A stretch of 64,000 nt of DNA from Mycobacterium sp. 4858 (GCF_900240975.1 NZ_LT968776.1:620001-684000); one strand, 5' to 3'; shown: positions 8,972 through 17,223, counted from the first letter of the stretch. Numbers and translations are program-made. Notes: generated by a model from the sequence alone, not told the origin.

Positions 8972-9265
8972 ATGAGCACCGAGCCGCGCGTTTCGCCCGA
9001 GCCGTCATCGCGATCGTTCACCCGGCTGGCGGCCGCGTGGTGGGCGCTGGTCGTGGGACTGGTGATCCTCATCGTCCTGCTGATCTTCGTCGCGCAGAAC
9101 ACCGAATCCGTCGCCGTGCACTTCCTCGTGTTCCGCTGGAACCTGCCGGTCGGCGTGGGTTACCTGCTGTCGGCGGTGGCAGGCGCGACCACGACGGTGC
9201 TGGTCGGTGCCGCGCGGATCATCCAGCTGCGCCGGGCAGCCAAGAGGCAACTCAGGGGCCTCTGA
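8972..9265 (+). CDS. LapA-domain (DUF1049) membrane protein
   Basis: 97 residues with two transmembrane helices. The LapA signature is clear: FVAQNTESVAVHFLVF followed by NLPVGV and a short basic tail. LapA-type proteins are envelope proteins, linked to lipopolysaccharide assembly in Proteobacteria; the role in mycobacteria is unknown. ATG 8972 is divergent from the small membrane protein gene. Confidence 0.8.
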   Translation: MSTEPRVSPEPSSRSFTRLAAAWWALVVGLVILIVLLIFVAQNTESVAVHFLVFRWNLPVGVGYLLSAVAGATTTVLVGAARIIQLRRAAKRQLRGL

Positions 9266-9348
9266 TCCTCGTCTGGCCACGGGCCGGCGCGCAAAGCCCT
9301 TATCCGGCAGGCGTTTCCCGATGCGTGACGATGGCTATACCCAGCTTA

Positions 9349-9377
9349 TTCAAGTACTTAAATATCAAGTGAATTAA
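9349..9377. promoter_or_regulatory. 29-bp palindromic operator, copy C
   Basis: Matches the four-block pattern with two substitutions: TTCA 9349-9352, TTAA 9358-9361, TCAA 9365-9368, TTAA 9374-9377. It ends 72 bp upstream of the gene at 9450, so that gene probably belongs to the same MarR regulon as crtE. The weaker fit makes this the least certain of the four copies. Confidence 0.6.
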
Positions 9378-9449
9378 TTTATCGGGGTGCGTCGGAGGGT
9401 TCGGCGCGGATTCCGGCGGGAATGCCGTCACGACCAGTCGGGGGAGATC

Positions 9450-9866
9450 ATGAGCGAAACCAGGGATGACGTCGCGAAGGCCGTCGGCAAAGTCACCGAG
9501 GCCCTGGAGACCGTCGAGCGGGCCCGGGGACACCTCTACTCGTTTCATCAGCTGACCGGACACGCCGACTTGCAGCTCGACGCCGCCGTCGCCCACCTGC
9601 GCGACCTCGGAGAAACCGACCTGGCGCAATACCTCAGCGACGAACTGGTCGGGCGCAACGTGTTGCCGGGCCGATGGACCTTCCAGGTCATCGACGAATA
9701 CGACGACGGCTATTACCGCTGCTTCCGGGAAGTCGAACGCCTGGTGCGAGATCGCCTCACCGGCGGCCGCCGGCACGTCTACGAAGCGCAGCTGAAAGAG
9801 CGCCGGCGCACACCCGCGCACCCGGCCCATACCGCCAGCCCCGACGACCGCTCGGCGAAGGAGTGA
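9450..9866 (+). CDS. Conserved hypothetical protein, probable member of the MarR regulon
   Basis: About 138 residues from ATG 9450, with GGGGAG at 9441-9446. Soluble, charged, largely helical; no signal or membrane segment. It contains aromatic/acidic segments such as EYDDGYYRCFREVERLV and a basic tail. I do not recognise the family. The operator-like palindrome upstream is the only clue to function and ties it to pigment or light-stress control. The long open frame on the opposite strand is a shadow. Confidence 0.7.
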   Translation: MSETRDDVAKAVGKVTEALETVERARGHLYSFHQLTGHADLQLDAAVAHLRDLGETDLAQYLSDELVGRNVLPGRWTFQVIDEYDDGYYRCFREVERLVRDRLTGGRRHVYEAQLKERRRTPAHPAHTASPDDRSAKE

Positions 9867-10195
9867 AACACCGTCCGCGGAACCGCCGAAGGCGAAATCA
9901 CCTCCGACACCGAGGCCGCCGGGCGCACCGTCCGGGCGTCGGGAGACGAGCCTCGGTACCACGTCCGCAGCGATAGGACGGGCGCGGACGCGGTGCACAG
10001 GCCGGGCGCGCTGCGCCGAATCGACTGAGGCGACGACCCGACCACGTCCTGATCGGTCGGTACCGTGAACCCTCTCGAGTTCGCCGATGAATCGGCCGAT
10101 CGGAGGCAAATACGCGACACTTGCCGGGGCTCGCGGGGCTCGTGTGGCGGCCGCAGATACGCTGGTCGACGAATCTTGCAGAAGGACACAGGTAA
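9867..10195. other. Intergenic region, no gene seen
   Basis: About 330 bp between the unknown gene and the second MarR gene. CGGTACC occurs twice (about 9954 and 10057) and there is a short CCGAT-rich stretch near 10087-10105. No 29-bp palindrome and no convincing frame on either strand. The ribosome site for the MarR gene (GAAGGA 10181-10186) is at the right end. Confidence 0.5.
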
Positions 10196-10780
10196 GTGAC
10201 CAAGCGCGGCGCCGCTGATCGGCGACTGGACCGAGCCGAACTCGAGAAGTTGATGTCGGCCGACATGCGCGCACTCACCGCGCAATCGGACCGCATCGGC
10301 CGGCACTTCGCCCGCCAAAACGACGTGGGCGGCACCGACTTGCACGCCCTGCTGCACATCATGGTCGCCGAGACGGCCGGGACGCCGTTGACGCCGGCGC
10401 AGCTGCGCCAACGCCTGGACGTGTCGCCCGCGGCGATCACCTACCTGGTGGACCGGATGATCGACTCCGGCCACCTGCGGCGTGAGCCCGATCCCGACGA
10501 CCGGCGCAAAACTCTGCTCCGCTACGAAGAATCGGGCATGGCGCTGGCCCGTTCGTTCTTCACCCCCCTCGGGGCGGAACTGCACGCGGCCCTGACCGGC
10601 ATCTCCGACCGCGACCTGGCCGCCGCCCACCGGGTTTTCCTGGCGATGATGGAGGCGATGTCCACCTTCGAATCGCAACTCGACGGTGCGGCCCCCCGGC
10701 CGCCGGCCACCGGCGCGAAGCGCCCGCCGGCGAAGGGCCGGGCTCGTGCGGTGAGCAAGGTCGGTGAGCACCCGGCCTAG
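10196..10780 (+). CDS. MarR-family transcriptional regulator (second copy)
   Basis: 194 residues, paralogous to the MarR protein at the left edge: same AITYLVDRMIDSGHLRRE recognition helix and DPDDRRKTLLR wing. An extra Pro/Ala/Arg/Lys-rich tail of about 25 residues follows. GTG 10196 has GAAGGA 9 bp upstream. No 29-bp palindrome is seen directly upstream, unlike the first copy, so it may be constitutively expressed or read from another promoter. It could compete for the same operators or sense a different ligand (inference). It is convergent with the P450 gene, 7 bp apart. Confidence 0.88.
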   Translation: MTKRGAADRRLDRAELEKLMSADMRALTAQSDRIGRHFARQNDVGGTDLHALLHIMVAETAGTPLTPAQLRQRLDVSPAAITYLVDRMIDSGHLRREPDPDDRRKTLLRYEESGMALARSFFTPLGAELHAALTGISDRDLAAAHRVFLAMMEAMSTFESQLDGAAPRPPATGAKRPPAKGRARAVSKVGEHPA

Positions 10781-10787
10781 CGGCCGC

Positions 10788-11978
10788 TCACTTGCCCTCC
10801 AGGCTGACGGGCAGTGATTCATGCCGTCGGATGATGTTGTTGACGGCCCAGGTGGGGCGCCCCCTGAGGGTGATGTGGTCGACGCGCTCGATCAGTGCTC
10901 GCAGGATCGCAGCCATTTCCAGTCGGGCCAGGGCCTGGCCGGCGCACGCATGCTGACCATTGCCGAAGCCGAGGTGCCGTCCCGCCTCGCGGCGGATGTC
11001 GAAGCTGTCCGGGTCGCTCCATTCGCGCTCGTCCCGATTGGCCGAGGCATACATGACGACGACGCGGGACCCCGCCGGGATGCGCGTCCCGGCGATCTCG
11101 GCGTCGGCCCGGGCGAAGCGGGCGAAGGCGCGCAGCGGCGATTCGTATCGCACGATCTCGTTGAGCGCGTTCGGGATCAGACCCGGGTCCTCCTTGAGCA
11201 GGCGCCACTGATCCGGGTGAGCGGCGAGCAGGTAGACCGCGTTGGAGATGGCACTGATGGTGGTATCGAGCGACGGCGCGATGTAGTCGATCATCAGCGC
11301 GGTGCACTCCTCGCGAGTCAGCTCGCCCGCGTCCGCCACCGACAGCAGTTCGTCAACGATGCTGCCGTCGAGCACGGCGCGGTCGCGTACCACACGGCGG
11401 GCGAATCGGAGCATCCGCAAAGTGAGCGGGGCAGATCTGATGGCTTGCCAGTTCAGCGGCCCCAGGGCGTCGAATGTGGCTCCGCCCCAGTCGATCAGCC
11501 GTCCCCGCTGATCGCGCGGCCATCCGACTAGGTCGGGAACCACGGCCAGCGGCAATGCCGAGGCGAGGTCCTCGACAGCGTCGACGGTGTGGCGGCGCAC
11601 GGCGCTGTCGACGATGGCGGCCGCTTGTCGATCGACCGTTTCGGCGAAGTCGCGCAACGCCCGTGGAAGCAGCCGGTGCGCAACCAATTTGCGGCGCCGG
11701 TCGTGCTCGGCGCCGTCGCTGTTGAGCGTCGTGCCGCGAGAGAGGCGATTACTGATCGGATTGAGCGCCACACCGTTGCCGGAGATGAACGTCGAGTCAT
11801 CGCGCAGCGTGGCTTTGCATTCCGCGTAGCACGGCAGCGCGTACGTGCGGTGCCGGCGCAACCAGACCACGGGGCCCAGCTGGCGAAGGCGCCGATAGTG
11901 CGGATACGGGTCGATCACCGCCGCCCTGGTGTAGATGTCGGGGCGGTAGACGGCGACGCCGGCGGGCGTGCCCGGCAT
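10788..11978 (-). CDS. Cytochrome P450 of the carotenoid island
   Basis: About 396 residues, soluble bacterial P450. The heme-binding loop is FGNGQHACAGQALARLEM with the Cys thiolate. The I-helix oxygen-activation region reads APSLDTTISA, with Asp-Thr in place of the common Glu/Asp-Thr pair. The ExxR lies in NEIVRYESPLRAF. ATG 11978 is preferred because it overlaps the stop of an upstream 29-codon frame (TGATG) that has the only strong ribosome site nearby; an in-frame GTG at 11999 is the alternative. Substrate unknown. Its location next to a glycosyltransferase and fni suggests hydroxylation of a carotenoid or other isoprenoid before glycosylation. Confidence 0.85.
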   Translation of the reverse strand: MPGTPAGVAVYRPDIYTRAAVIDPYPHYRRLRQLGPVVWLRRHRTYALPCYAECKATLRDDSTFISGNGVALNPISNRLSRGTTLNSDGAEHDRRRKLVAHRLLPRALRDFAETVDRQAAAIVDSAVRRHTVDAVEDLASALPLAVVPDLVGWPRDQRGRLIDWGGATFDALGPLNWQAIRSAPLTLRMLRFARRVVRDRAVLDGSIVDELLSVADAGELTREECTALMIDYIAPSLDTTISAISNAVYLLAAHPDQWRLLKEDPGLIPNALNEIVRYESPLRAFARFARADAEIAGTRIPAGSRVVVMYASANRDEREWSDPDSFDIRREAGRHLGFGNGQHACAGQALARLEMAAILRALIERVDHITLRGRPTWAVNNIIRRHESLPVSLEGK

Positions 11979-12067
11979 CACGCGGTCCGAACGGGACACC
12001 AGGACCGCGTACCGACGGATGTTTCGGCGTGGGCACGGAGTCGGAGAGGTCCGGTGAAATCGTTCAT
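11978..12067 (-). CDS. 29-codon leader peptide coupled to the P450
   Basis: ATG 12067 is preceded by GAAGGGAAGGGGAAC, an excellent ribosome site. It opens a frame of 29 codons (start MNDFTGPLRLRAHAETSVG) ending in TGA, whose A is the first base of the P450 ATG. The stop-start overlap implies translational coupling. The peptide has no recognised motif. An alternative is that it is the ancestral P450 N-terminus separated by a frameshift. Confidence 0.5.
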   Translation of the reverse strand: MNDFTGPLRLRAHAETSVGTRSWCPVRTA

Positions 12068-12086
12068 GTTCCCCTTCCCTTCAAAC

Positions 12087-12119
12087 TGACGATATCGTCA
12101 CACACGATTACATCGTCAG
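12087..12119. promoter_or_regulatory. Palindromic operator-like element upstream of the P450
   Basis: A perfect 14-bp palindrome, TGACGATATCGTCA (12087-12100), lies 19 bp upstream of the leader ATG. A further ATCGTCAG (12112-12119) pairs with CTGACGAT (12086-12093), giving an extended inverted repeat. It differs from the 29-bp crt palindrome. The half-site GTGACGAT also occurs near operator copies C and D. The bound factor is unknown. Confidence 0.55.
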
Positions 12120-12188
12120 TCAACGGGGTGGCGCCGACGGATCGAGTTGCCCTTCAGCGACCTACGGGGCACGCGTGGCCGGGTGCGC

Positions 12189-13436
12189 CTAGCGCACCGG
12201 GCGCCGGGCCGCGGAGCCGAGCACCCGCTGCTCGATCAGGTCGGCCCCGCCCTGCACCCCGCCTGTCGCGGCGAATCCCGCCGCCACTCGACGCGCGCCC
12301 TCCGCCATCGTCATCGCCGCGCGCACCTTCGCCCTCAGCCGGGCCGGGGTGAGGTTTCTGGCGGCCAGGCGGGTACCGCAGCGGGCGACCTCGACGCGCC
12401 TCGCCACTTCGGCCTGGTCGCGCGCGAACGGCACGACGCAGACGGGCACACCGCGATCGAGGGCTTTCAGCGTCGTTCCCATGCCCCCGTGCGTGATGGC
12501 GCAGCTGGCCCGCTCCAGCACGGCCGCGTGCGGGACGAAGCGGCATATGGTCGCGTTCGGCGGCCGCGGGAGACCCGGCGGTATCCCCGCCGGAAACGTC
12601 GCCACCACGTGCACGGGCTCATCGGCCAGCGCCCGCAACGCGATCCGTCCCAGAGCGGCGTCGGGCTGCTTGATCGAGGAGGTGTTGACCAGCACCAGGG
12701 GCCGCCTGATGGCGGCGATCCAGTCCGGCTCGGCCGCGGTCGGCTCGAATACGCACGCGCCGATGTGATGAACCAAGCCGGCCCAGCCGGGATGCGGGTA
12801 CTCGAAGGGCTCGCCCCCGACGGCCAGCAGCAGCGGCGCGCGCCGCATGAACTCGTCGACCGAAGCGACCGGCGACACGCCCAGCCCGGCGCGAATGGCG
12901 TTGACGCGCGGGACCACTGGCCGGTCGAAGAGATGGCGGACGATCGGCCGCACGGAGGCGTCCCGGATGTCGCCGAGGACGCCCGGCAGGGGGCGAAAGC
13001 CCGGGCCGAAGGGCGGCACCCCGCGGGACCGCAGATACGGCGTGAACGGCGAGAACACCAGCCAAGGAGTATGCCCGGCCTCCGCCGCCGACATCGCGCC
13101 CCAGCAGTTCGCGTCCACGATGATCGCGTCCGGCCGGACCGCATCCACCGCGCGGCGCAGATCCTGCACCTCGAGCACCGCTCGCCGGCAGAGCACGTCG
13201 ATCGTCGACTTCAAGACGCCCAAGGCGTTTCGCGCCCGCCAATCCTCGCCGACGATCGCCTCGATTTCGGGATCGACCGGCTCGGCGTGCACGCCGACCG
13301 CGCGCATCGTCACGACACCGTCCGCCATCGTGCGCGCGTGAACCTGGTGACCGCGGCCCGCGAGCTCGGCCAGCAGCGCCCCGACCGGCAACAGGTGGCC
13401 CAAGGCCGGCGACCCGTAGGCCAGTATCACCGCCAT
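12189..13436 (-). CDS. UGT/MGT-family glycosyltransferase
   Basis: About 415 residues, GT-B fold. The N-terminal GSPALGHLLPVGALL acceptor-domain motif follows ATG 13436. The C-terminal nucleotide-sugar site includes PHAAVLERASCAITHGGMGT and VPFARDQAEVARRV, as in macrolide- and zeaxanthin-type glucosyltransferases. It lies 11 bp downstream of fni on the same strand, so it is co-transcribed. Carotenoid glycosides are known from mycobacteria, so glycosylation of a hydroxylated carotenoid is a reasonable role; another lipid acceptor is possible. Confidence 0.85.
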   Translation of the reverse strand: MAVILAYGSPALGHLLPVGALLAELAGRGHQVHARTMADGVVTMRAVGVHAEPVDPEIEAIVGEDWRARNALGVLKSTIDVLCRRAVLEVQDLRRAVDAVRPDAIIVDANCWGAMSAAEAGHTPWLVFSPFTPYLRSRGVPPFGPGFRPLPGVLGDIRDASVRPIVRHLFDRPVVPRVNAIRAGLGVSPVASVDEFMRRAPLLLAVGGEPFEYPHPGWAGLVHHIGACVFEPTAAEPDWIAAIRRPLVLVNTSSIKQPDAALGRIALRALADEPVHVVATFPAGIPPGLPRPPNATICRFVPHAAVLERASCAITHGGMGTTLKALDRGVPVCVVPFARDQAEVARRVEVARCGTRLAARNLTPARLRAKVRAAMTMAEGARRVAAGFAATGGVQGGADLIEQRVLGSAARRPVR

Positions 13437-13447
13437 GTCACACGCAG

Positions 13448-14494
13448 CTACGGGGCGGGCGTGAGGTCGACCGCGCGCAACGCCGACAGGCTCGCGGCGC
13501 CGCAGCCGTGCAGGCAGACGCGGAGCTCGTCGATGAATGGCTGCAGCCAATCCACCACGGCCGCAGCGGATTCGATCGCGGCCGGCAGCAGGGGCCGGGC
13601 GATCGCCACAACGTCAGCGCCCAACGCGATCGCCTTGGCCGCGTCCATGCCGGTGCGGATACCGCCGGAGGCCACCAAGGGGATGTCCGGCAGCACCTCA
13701 CGCACCTCCACGATGGCCCTCGCGGTCGGGATGCCCCAGTCGGCCAGGTGCGGGTAACGAAGCTCGCCGTAGCGGACGAACTGCTCGACCCGCGACCACG
13801 AGGTGCCGCCGGCGCCCGCGACATCGATGCCGGACACCGGCAATTCGCCTTCGGCCCCAATCAATTCCGCGGCCGCCACGCCGCCGATCCCGTGGCCGAC
13901 CTCCTTGAGCAGGATGGGGCGCTCGATGGCGTCGGCGGCGTCCCGCAGCCTGCGCAACGAGCCGGAGAAGTCGGTGTCCCCGTTGCGCTGCATGGCTTCC
14001 TGCAGCGGGTTGGTGTGCACGGCGAGCACGTCGGCACCCACCCGGTCGAGAGCCTTCGCCAGGTCGGGCACCGCGGCCTTGGTCAGCTGGGCCAGGCCGA
14101 TGTTGCCGAACAGCAACACATCCGGGGCCACGTCACGAACGGTAAAGCTGGCCGCGGCCCGCTCCCCCAGCGCGCTGTCCAGCATTATTCGCTGCGACCC
14201 GAGCATCATTCCGATGCCGAGTTGTTGCGCGGCCGAAGCCAGGTTCCGGTTGATGGTGCCCGACAACTCGGCACCCCCGGTCATCGCACCGATGAGAATC
14301 GGCGACCGCAGATTCGCCCCGAAGAACTTGGCGGACAGGTCGATGTCGCCCAGGCTGGTCTGGGTCAGGGCGTTATAGGGCAGGTGGTACCGCTCCAACC
14401 CGGTACTGATGTGCTCATAGTTGACCTGCTCGCCGAGGCACACGTCGATGTGCCGCCGCTTGCGGGTCGTCATGGGCCCGCGGTCGACCGTCAC
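13448..14494 (-). CDS. fni: Type II isopentenyl-diphosphate delta-isomerase
   Basis: FMN- and NADPH-dependent IDI-2 that interconverts IPP and DMAPP, supplying the allylic primer for CrtE. 348 residues. Visible signatures: RKRRHID at the N-terminus, [34 protein letters not shown] and the FMN-phosphate region [20 protein letters not shown]. Start GTG 14494 or ATG 14473; neither has a strong ribosome site. Operator copy D lies about 105 bp upstream, linking precursor supply to the crt regulon. Class I idi is the usual mycobacterial isomerase; a type II copy here marks an accessory pathway. Confidence 0.92.
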   Translation of the reverse strand: MTVDRGPMTTRKRRHIDVCLGEQVNYEHISTGLERYHLPYNALTQTSLGDIDLSAKFFGANLRSPILIGAMTGGAELSGTINRNLASAAQQLGIGMMLGSQRIMLDSALGERAAASFTVRDVAPDVLLFGNIGLAQLTKAAVPDLAKALDRVGADVLAVHTNPLQEAMQRNGDTDFSGSLRRLRDAADAIERPILLKEVGHGIGGVAAAELIGAEGELPVSGIDVAGAGGTSWSRVEQFVRYGELRYPHLADWGIPTARAIVEVREVLPDIPLVASGGIRTGMDAAKAIALGADVVAIARPLLPAAIESAAAVVDWLQPFIDELRVCLHGCGAASLSALRAVDLTPAP

Positions 14495-14598
14495 GGCAGG
14501 TCCCCAGGCGCTGCCGGCCCCCAGCCCCTCACGTCCATAATGTCCATAGTGCCCCTTGTTGCGTACCGTCCGCGCCCTATTGCGTGACGATGCGTAAT

Positions 14599-14627
14599 TT
14601 CAGTTGATTAATGTTTAACACACTGAA
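14599..14627. promoter_or_regulatory. 29-bp palindromic operator, copy D (fni/MMPL divergent promoter)
   Basis: Exact match to the pattern: TTCA 14599-14602, TTAA 14608-14611, TTAA 14615-14618, TGAA 14624-14627. The outer arms extend to TTTCAGT/ACTGAAA. It sits between fni (leftward) and the MMPL transporter (rightward) and ends only 11 bp before the transporter start codon, so one bound repressor could shut both promoters. Confidence 0.75.
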
Positions 14628-14638
14628 AGACTTCATTC

Positions 14639-16732
14639 GTGGTGTGGGATGGCGTGGCCGCGGCAGTCACTGGACGACGGTCGTGGCTGTACGCGCTCGG
14701 GGTGCTGTTGTTGGGCGTGGTCTTCATGGCGGCCGTCGGCGCCAACTCGGCGGCCGGGCAGGCGCCGCTATCGGTGCCGACAGGCTCCGATTCGGCCCGT
14801 GTCGACGCCATGGTCCGCCAATTTCCCGGCGGGGACCGCACTCCCGTGATCCTGGTCGTCGGCCGCGCCGACGGCGCCGCCCTCGGCCCCGCCGGCCTCG
14901 CCGCCGCCCAGGCGGCCCGCGACCGCATGCAGGCGGCCGCGTCGCAGGGCGGATCCGCCGTTGCGGCGCCGGCGCAGGCGTCGGCCGACGGCAAGGCCGC
15001 CATCGCGGTGGTGCCCGTCAGCGCCGACCCGTCCGGTCTCGACCTGACCGACGCGGTGGCGAAGCTGCGCGGGGCCGCCTCGACCGGCCTGCCCACGGAA
15101 CTGCAGGCCCACGTCACCGGCGGCCCGGCGTTCGGCGCGGACATCGCCGGCGCGTTCACCAATGCCAACATCACCCTGCTCGCGGTAACCGCGTCGGTGG
15201 TGGCGCTGCTGCTGATCGCGACCTACCGCTCACCGGTGCTATGGCTGGTGCCGCTGCTGGTGGTCGGGTTCGCCGACCGGGTCGCGGCGGCGGTGGGGAC
15301 CGCCGTGGCGCCGGTGACCGGGCTCAGCTTCGACGGCGCCACGTCCGGGATCACCAGCGTGCTGGTCTTCGGTGCGGGCACCAACTACGCGCTGCTGCTG
15401 ATCTCCCGCTATCGGCAGGAAATGCGGCGCCATCCCGGGCACCGCGACGCCTTGCGCCGCGCGGTGCGGATGGCCGGTCCGGCGATCGTCGCCAGCAATG
15501 CCACCGTGGTGCTGGCGTTGCTCACCTTGCTGTTCGCCTCGACCCCGAGCACGCGCAGCCTGGGCGCGCTGGCGGCGTGCGGGCTGCTGGTCGCCGCGGT
15601 GTCGGCCCTGGTGATACTGCCACCGCTGCTCGCTTTGTGCGGCCGTCGACTGTTCTGGCCCTTCGTCCCCCACCCCGGCGAAGCCGCGACCGTGGATTCG
15701 GGTGGCTGGCACCGCGTCGGGGAGTGGGTGAACCGGCGACCGGCGCTGGTCGCGGCGGTCGCGATCACCGGCCTGGCGGCGCTGGCCACCGGACTGCTCG
15801 GCACGCAGATCGGCCTGTCGCAGACCGAGCAGTTCCGGGTGCACGCGGATTCGGTGTCCGGTTATGACATTGTGGCCGCACACTTTCCGGCCGGCCTGAC
15901 CAACCCCACGCTGGTCATCGCGCCCACCGCTTCGCGGGTGCCGCAGGCGATCAGGGCCACGCCGGGCGTGGTGTCGGCGACCGATTCGGGGCGCTCGGCG
16001 TCCGGGCTGACGAAGTGGTCGGTGGTGATCGACGCGCCACCCTCCTCGGGGCGGGCGTTCAACACCATTGCGGCACTGCGCGATACGACGAAGGCCGCCA
16101 GCCCCGGGGCGCTGGTGGGCGGGCCCGATGCGCAGGCTCTCGACGTCCGCGACGCCGCCACCCGCGATCGCCGCCTGTTGATCCCGGCGATCCTCGCGGT
16201 CATTCTGGTGGTGCTCTACGTCCTGCTGCGCTCCGCACTTGCGCCGCCGACGCTGCTGTCGGCCACCATTCTCGGGGCGCTGGCCGCGCTCGGTATGGGC
16301 GGCTGGGCCAGCAGCCATCTCTTCGGATTCCCGGCGCTGGACAACAGCACCCCGCTGTTCGCCTTCCTGTTCCTGGCCGCGCTCGGCGTGGACTACACCA
16401 TCTTTCTGGTCACCCGCGCCCGCGAGGAGTCAACACGGCGCGGCGCACGCGCCGGTATGGTGGCCGCGGTGTCGGCCACCGGCGGCGTGATCACCAGCGC
16501 GGGAATCGTTTTGGCCGCCGTCTTCTGCGTGCTGGGCGTGTTGCCGTTGATCGTGCTGACCCAGCTGGGAATCATCGTCGGCCTCGGCATCCTGCTGGAC
16601 ACCTTCGTGGTCCGCACACTGGTCATTCCCGCGCTGTTCGCCCTCATCGGCGACCGCATCTGGTGGCCCACCACACCCGGGCCAGCCGAAAGTGTTGCAG
16701 TACAAGCCGAAAGAGAACGGAGCATCCCGTGA
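14639..16732 (+). CDS. MMPL-family (RND) membrane transporter
   Basis: About 697 residues, with two repeats of one hydrophobic helix, a periplasmic loop and five further helices, the MMPL/RND plan of about 12 membrane helices. The conserved DYTIFLVTRAREE segment in the second half and NYALLLISRYRQE in the first half are the family proton-relay region. It is shorter than classical MmpL proteins (about 950). GTG 14639 (or 14642) is the only start compatible with the first helix, and no ribosome site is visible. Shared control with fni suggests export or membrane placement of an isoprenoid or glycosylated pigment (inference). Confidence 0.85.
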   Translation: MVWDGVAAAVTGRRSWLYALGVLLLGVVFMAAVGANSAAGQAPLSVPTGSDSARVDAMVRQFPGGDRTPVILVVGRADGAALGPAGLAAAQAARDRMQAAASQGGSAVAAPAQASADGKAAIAVVPVSADPSGLDLTDAVAKLRGAASTGLPTELQAHVTGGPAFGADIAGAFTNANITLLAVTASVVALLLIATYRSPVLWLVPLLVVGFADRVAAAVGTAVAPVTGLSFDGATSGITSVLVFGAGTNYALLLISRYRQEMRRHPGHRDALRRAVRMAGPAIVASNATVVLALLTLLFASTPSTRSLGALAACGLLVAAVSALVILPPLLALCGRRLFWPFVPHPGEAATVDSGGWHRVGEWVNRRPALVAAVAITGLAALATGLLGTQIGLSQTEQFRVHADSVSGYDIVAAHFPAGLTNPTLVIAPTASRVPQAIRATPGVVSATDSGRSASGLTKWSVVIDAPPSSGRAFNTIAALRDTTKAASPGALVGGPDAQALDVRDAATRDRRLLIPAILAVILVVLYVLLRSALAPPTLLSATILGALAALGMGGWASSHLFGFPALDNSTPLFAFLFLAALGVDYTIFLVTRAREESTRRGARAGMVAAVSATGGVITSAGIVLAAVFCVLGVLPLIVLTQLGIIVGLGILLDTFVVRTLVIPALFALIGDRIWWPTTPGPAESVAVQAERERSIP

Positions 16733-17208
16733 ACAAGTCCACGTTGGCCGCCACCGGCCTCGCCGTCGCCGTCGCCGCCGGATCCGGCAGCATCGCGAGC
16801 GCCAAGGCCGTTCCCGCCTGGTACGCGCGGCTGCGCAAGCCGCCGTACCAGCCGCCCAACGCCGCCTTCCCGGTGGCGTGGACCACCCTCTACGGCGACA
16901 TCGCGGTCACGTCCGCGGTGGCCATCGACCGCTTCCGCGCGGCCGGACAGCACGATCGGGCACGCCGCTACGCCGCCGCGCTCGGCGTGAATCTGATCCT
17001 CAACGCCGGCTGGAGTTGGCTGTTCTTCCGCTTCCACAAACTCGGCGCCTCGGCCATCGGTGCCGGCTTGCTCGCGGCCAGCAGCGCCGACCTCACGCGT
17101 CGCACCGCGCAAGCGGACCCGCGGGCCGCGCTGGCCCAGTCGGCCTACCCCATCTGGTGCTCCTTCGCCACCGTCCTGGCCACCCATGTTTGGCGCCTCA
17201 ACCGCTGA
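16729..17208 (+). CDS. tspO: TspO/MBR-family tryptophan-rich sensory protein
   Basis: 159 residues with five hydrophobic helices and the signatures WYARLRKPPYQPP, FPVAWTTLYG and NAGWSWLFF. TspO binds tetrapyrroles and, in Rhodobacter, tunes pigment gene expression with oxygen and light. GTG 16729 overlaps the MMPL stop (GTGA), so it is translationally coupled. An N-terminal extension of about 25 residues rich in Ala/Gly may form an extra helix. Its placement with carotenoid and photolyase genes fits light and oxidative stress handling. Confidence 0.9.
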   Translation: MNKSTLAATGLAVAVAAGSGSIASAKAVPAWYARLRKPPYQPPNAAFPVAWTTLYGDIAVTSAVAIDRFRAAGQHDRARRYAAALGVNLILNAGWSWLFFRFHKLGASAIGAGLLAASSADLTRRTAQADPRAALAQSAYPIWCSFATVLATHVWRLNR

Positions 17209-17223
17209 GGAAACCCTCGGATC

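Noticed and set aside
9898..10440. 180-residue minus-strand frame opposite the second MarR gene
   Set aside because: Antisense shadow of the MarR gene; no ribosome site and no recognisable domain.
12153..13757. 536-residue plus-strand frame opposite the glycosyltransferase
   Set aside because: Antisense shadow with His/Arg/Gly-rich low complexity.
14611..15867. Long open frame starting ATGTTTAACACACTG over the MMPL gene
   Set aside because: Its product is Arg/Gly-rich with no domain; it is the +1 shadow of the MMPL transporter, and its start lies inside operator copy D.
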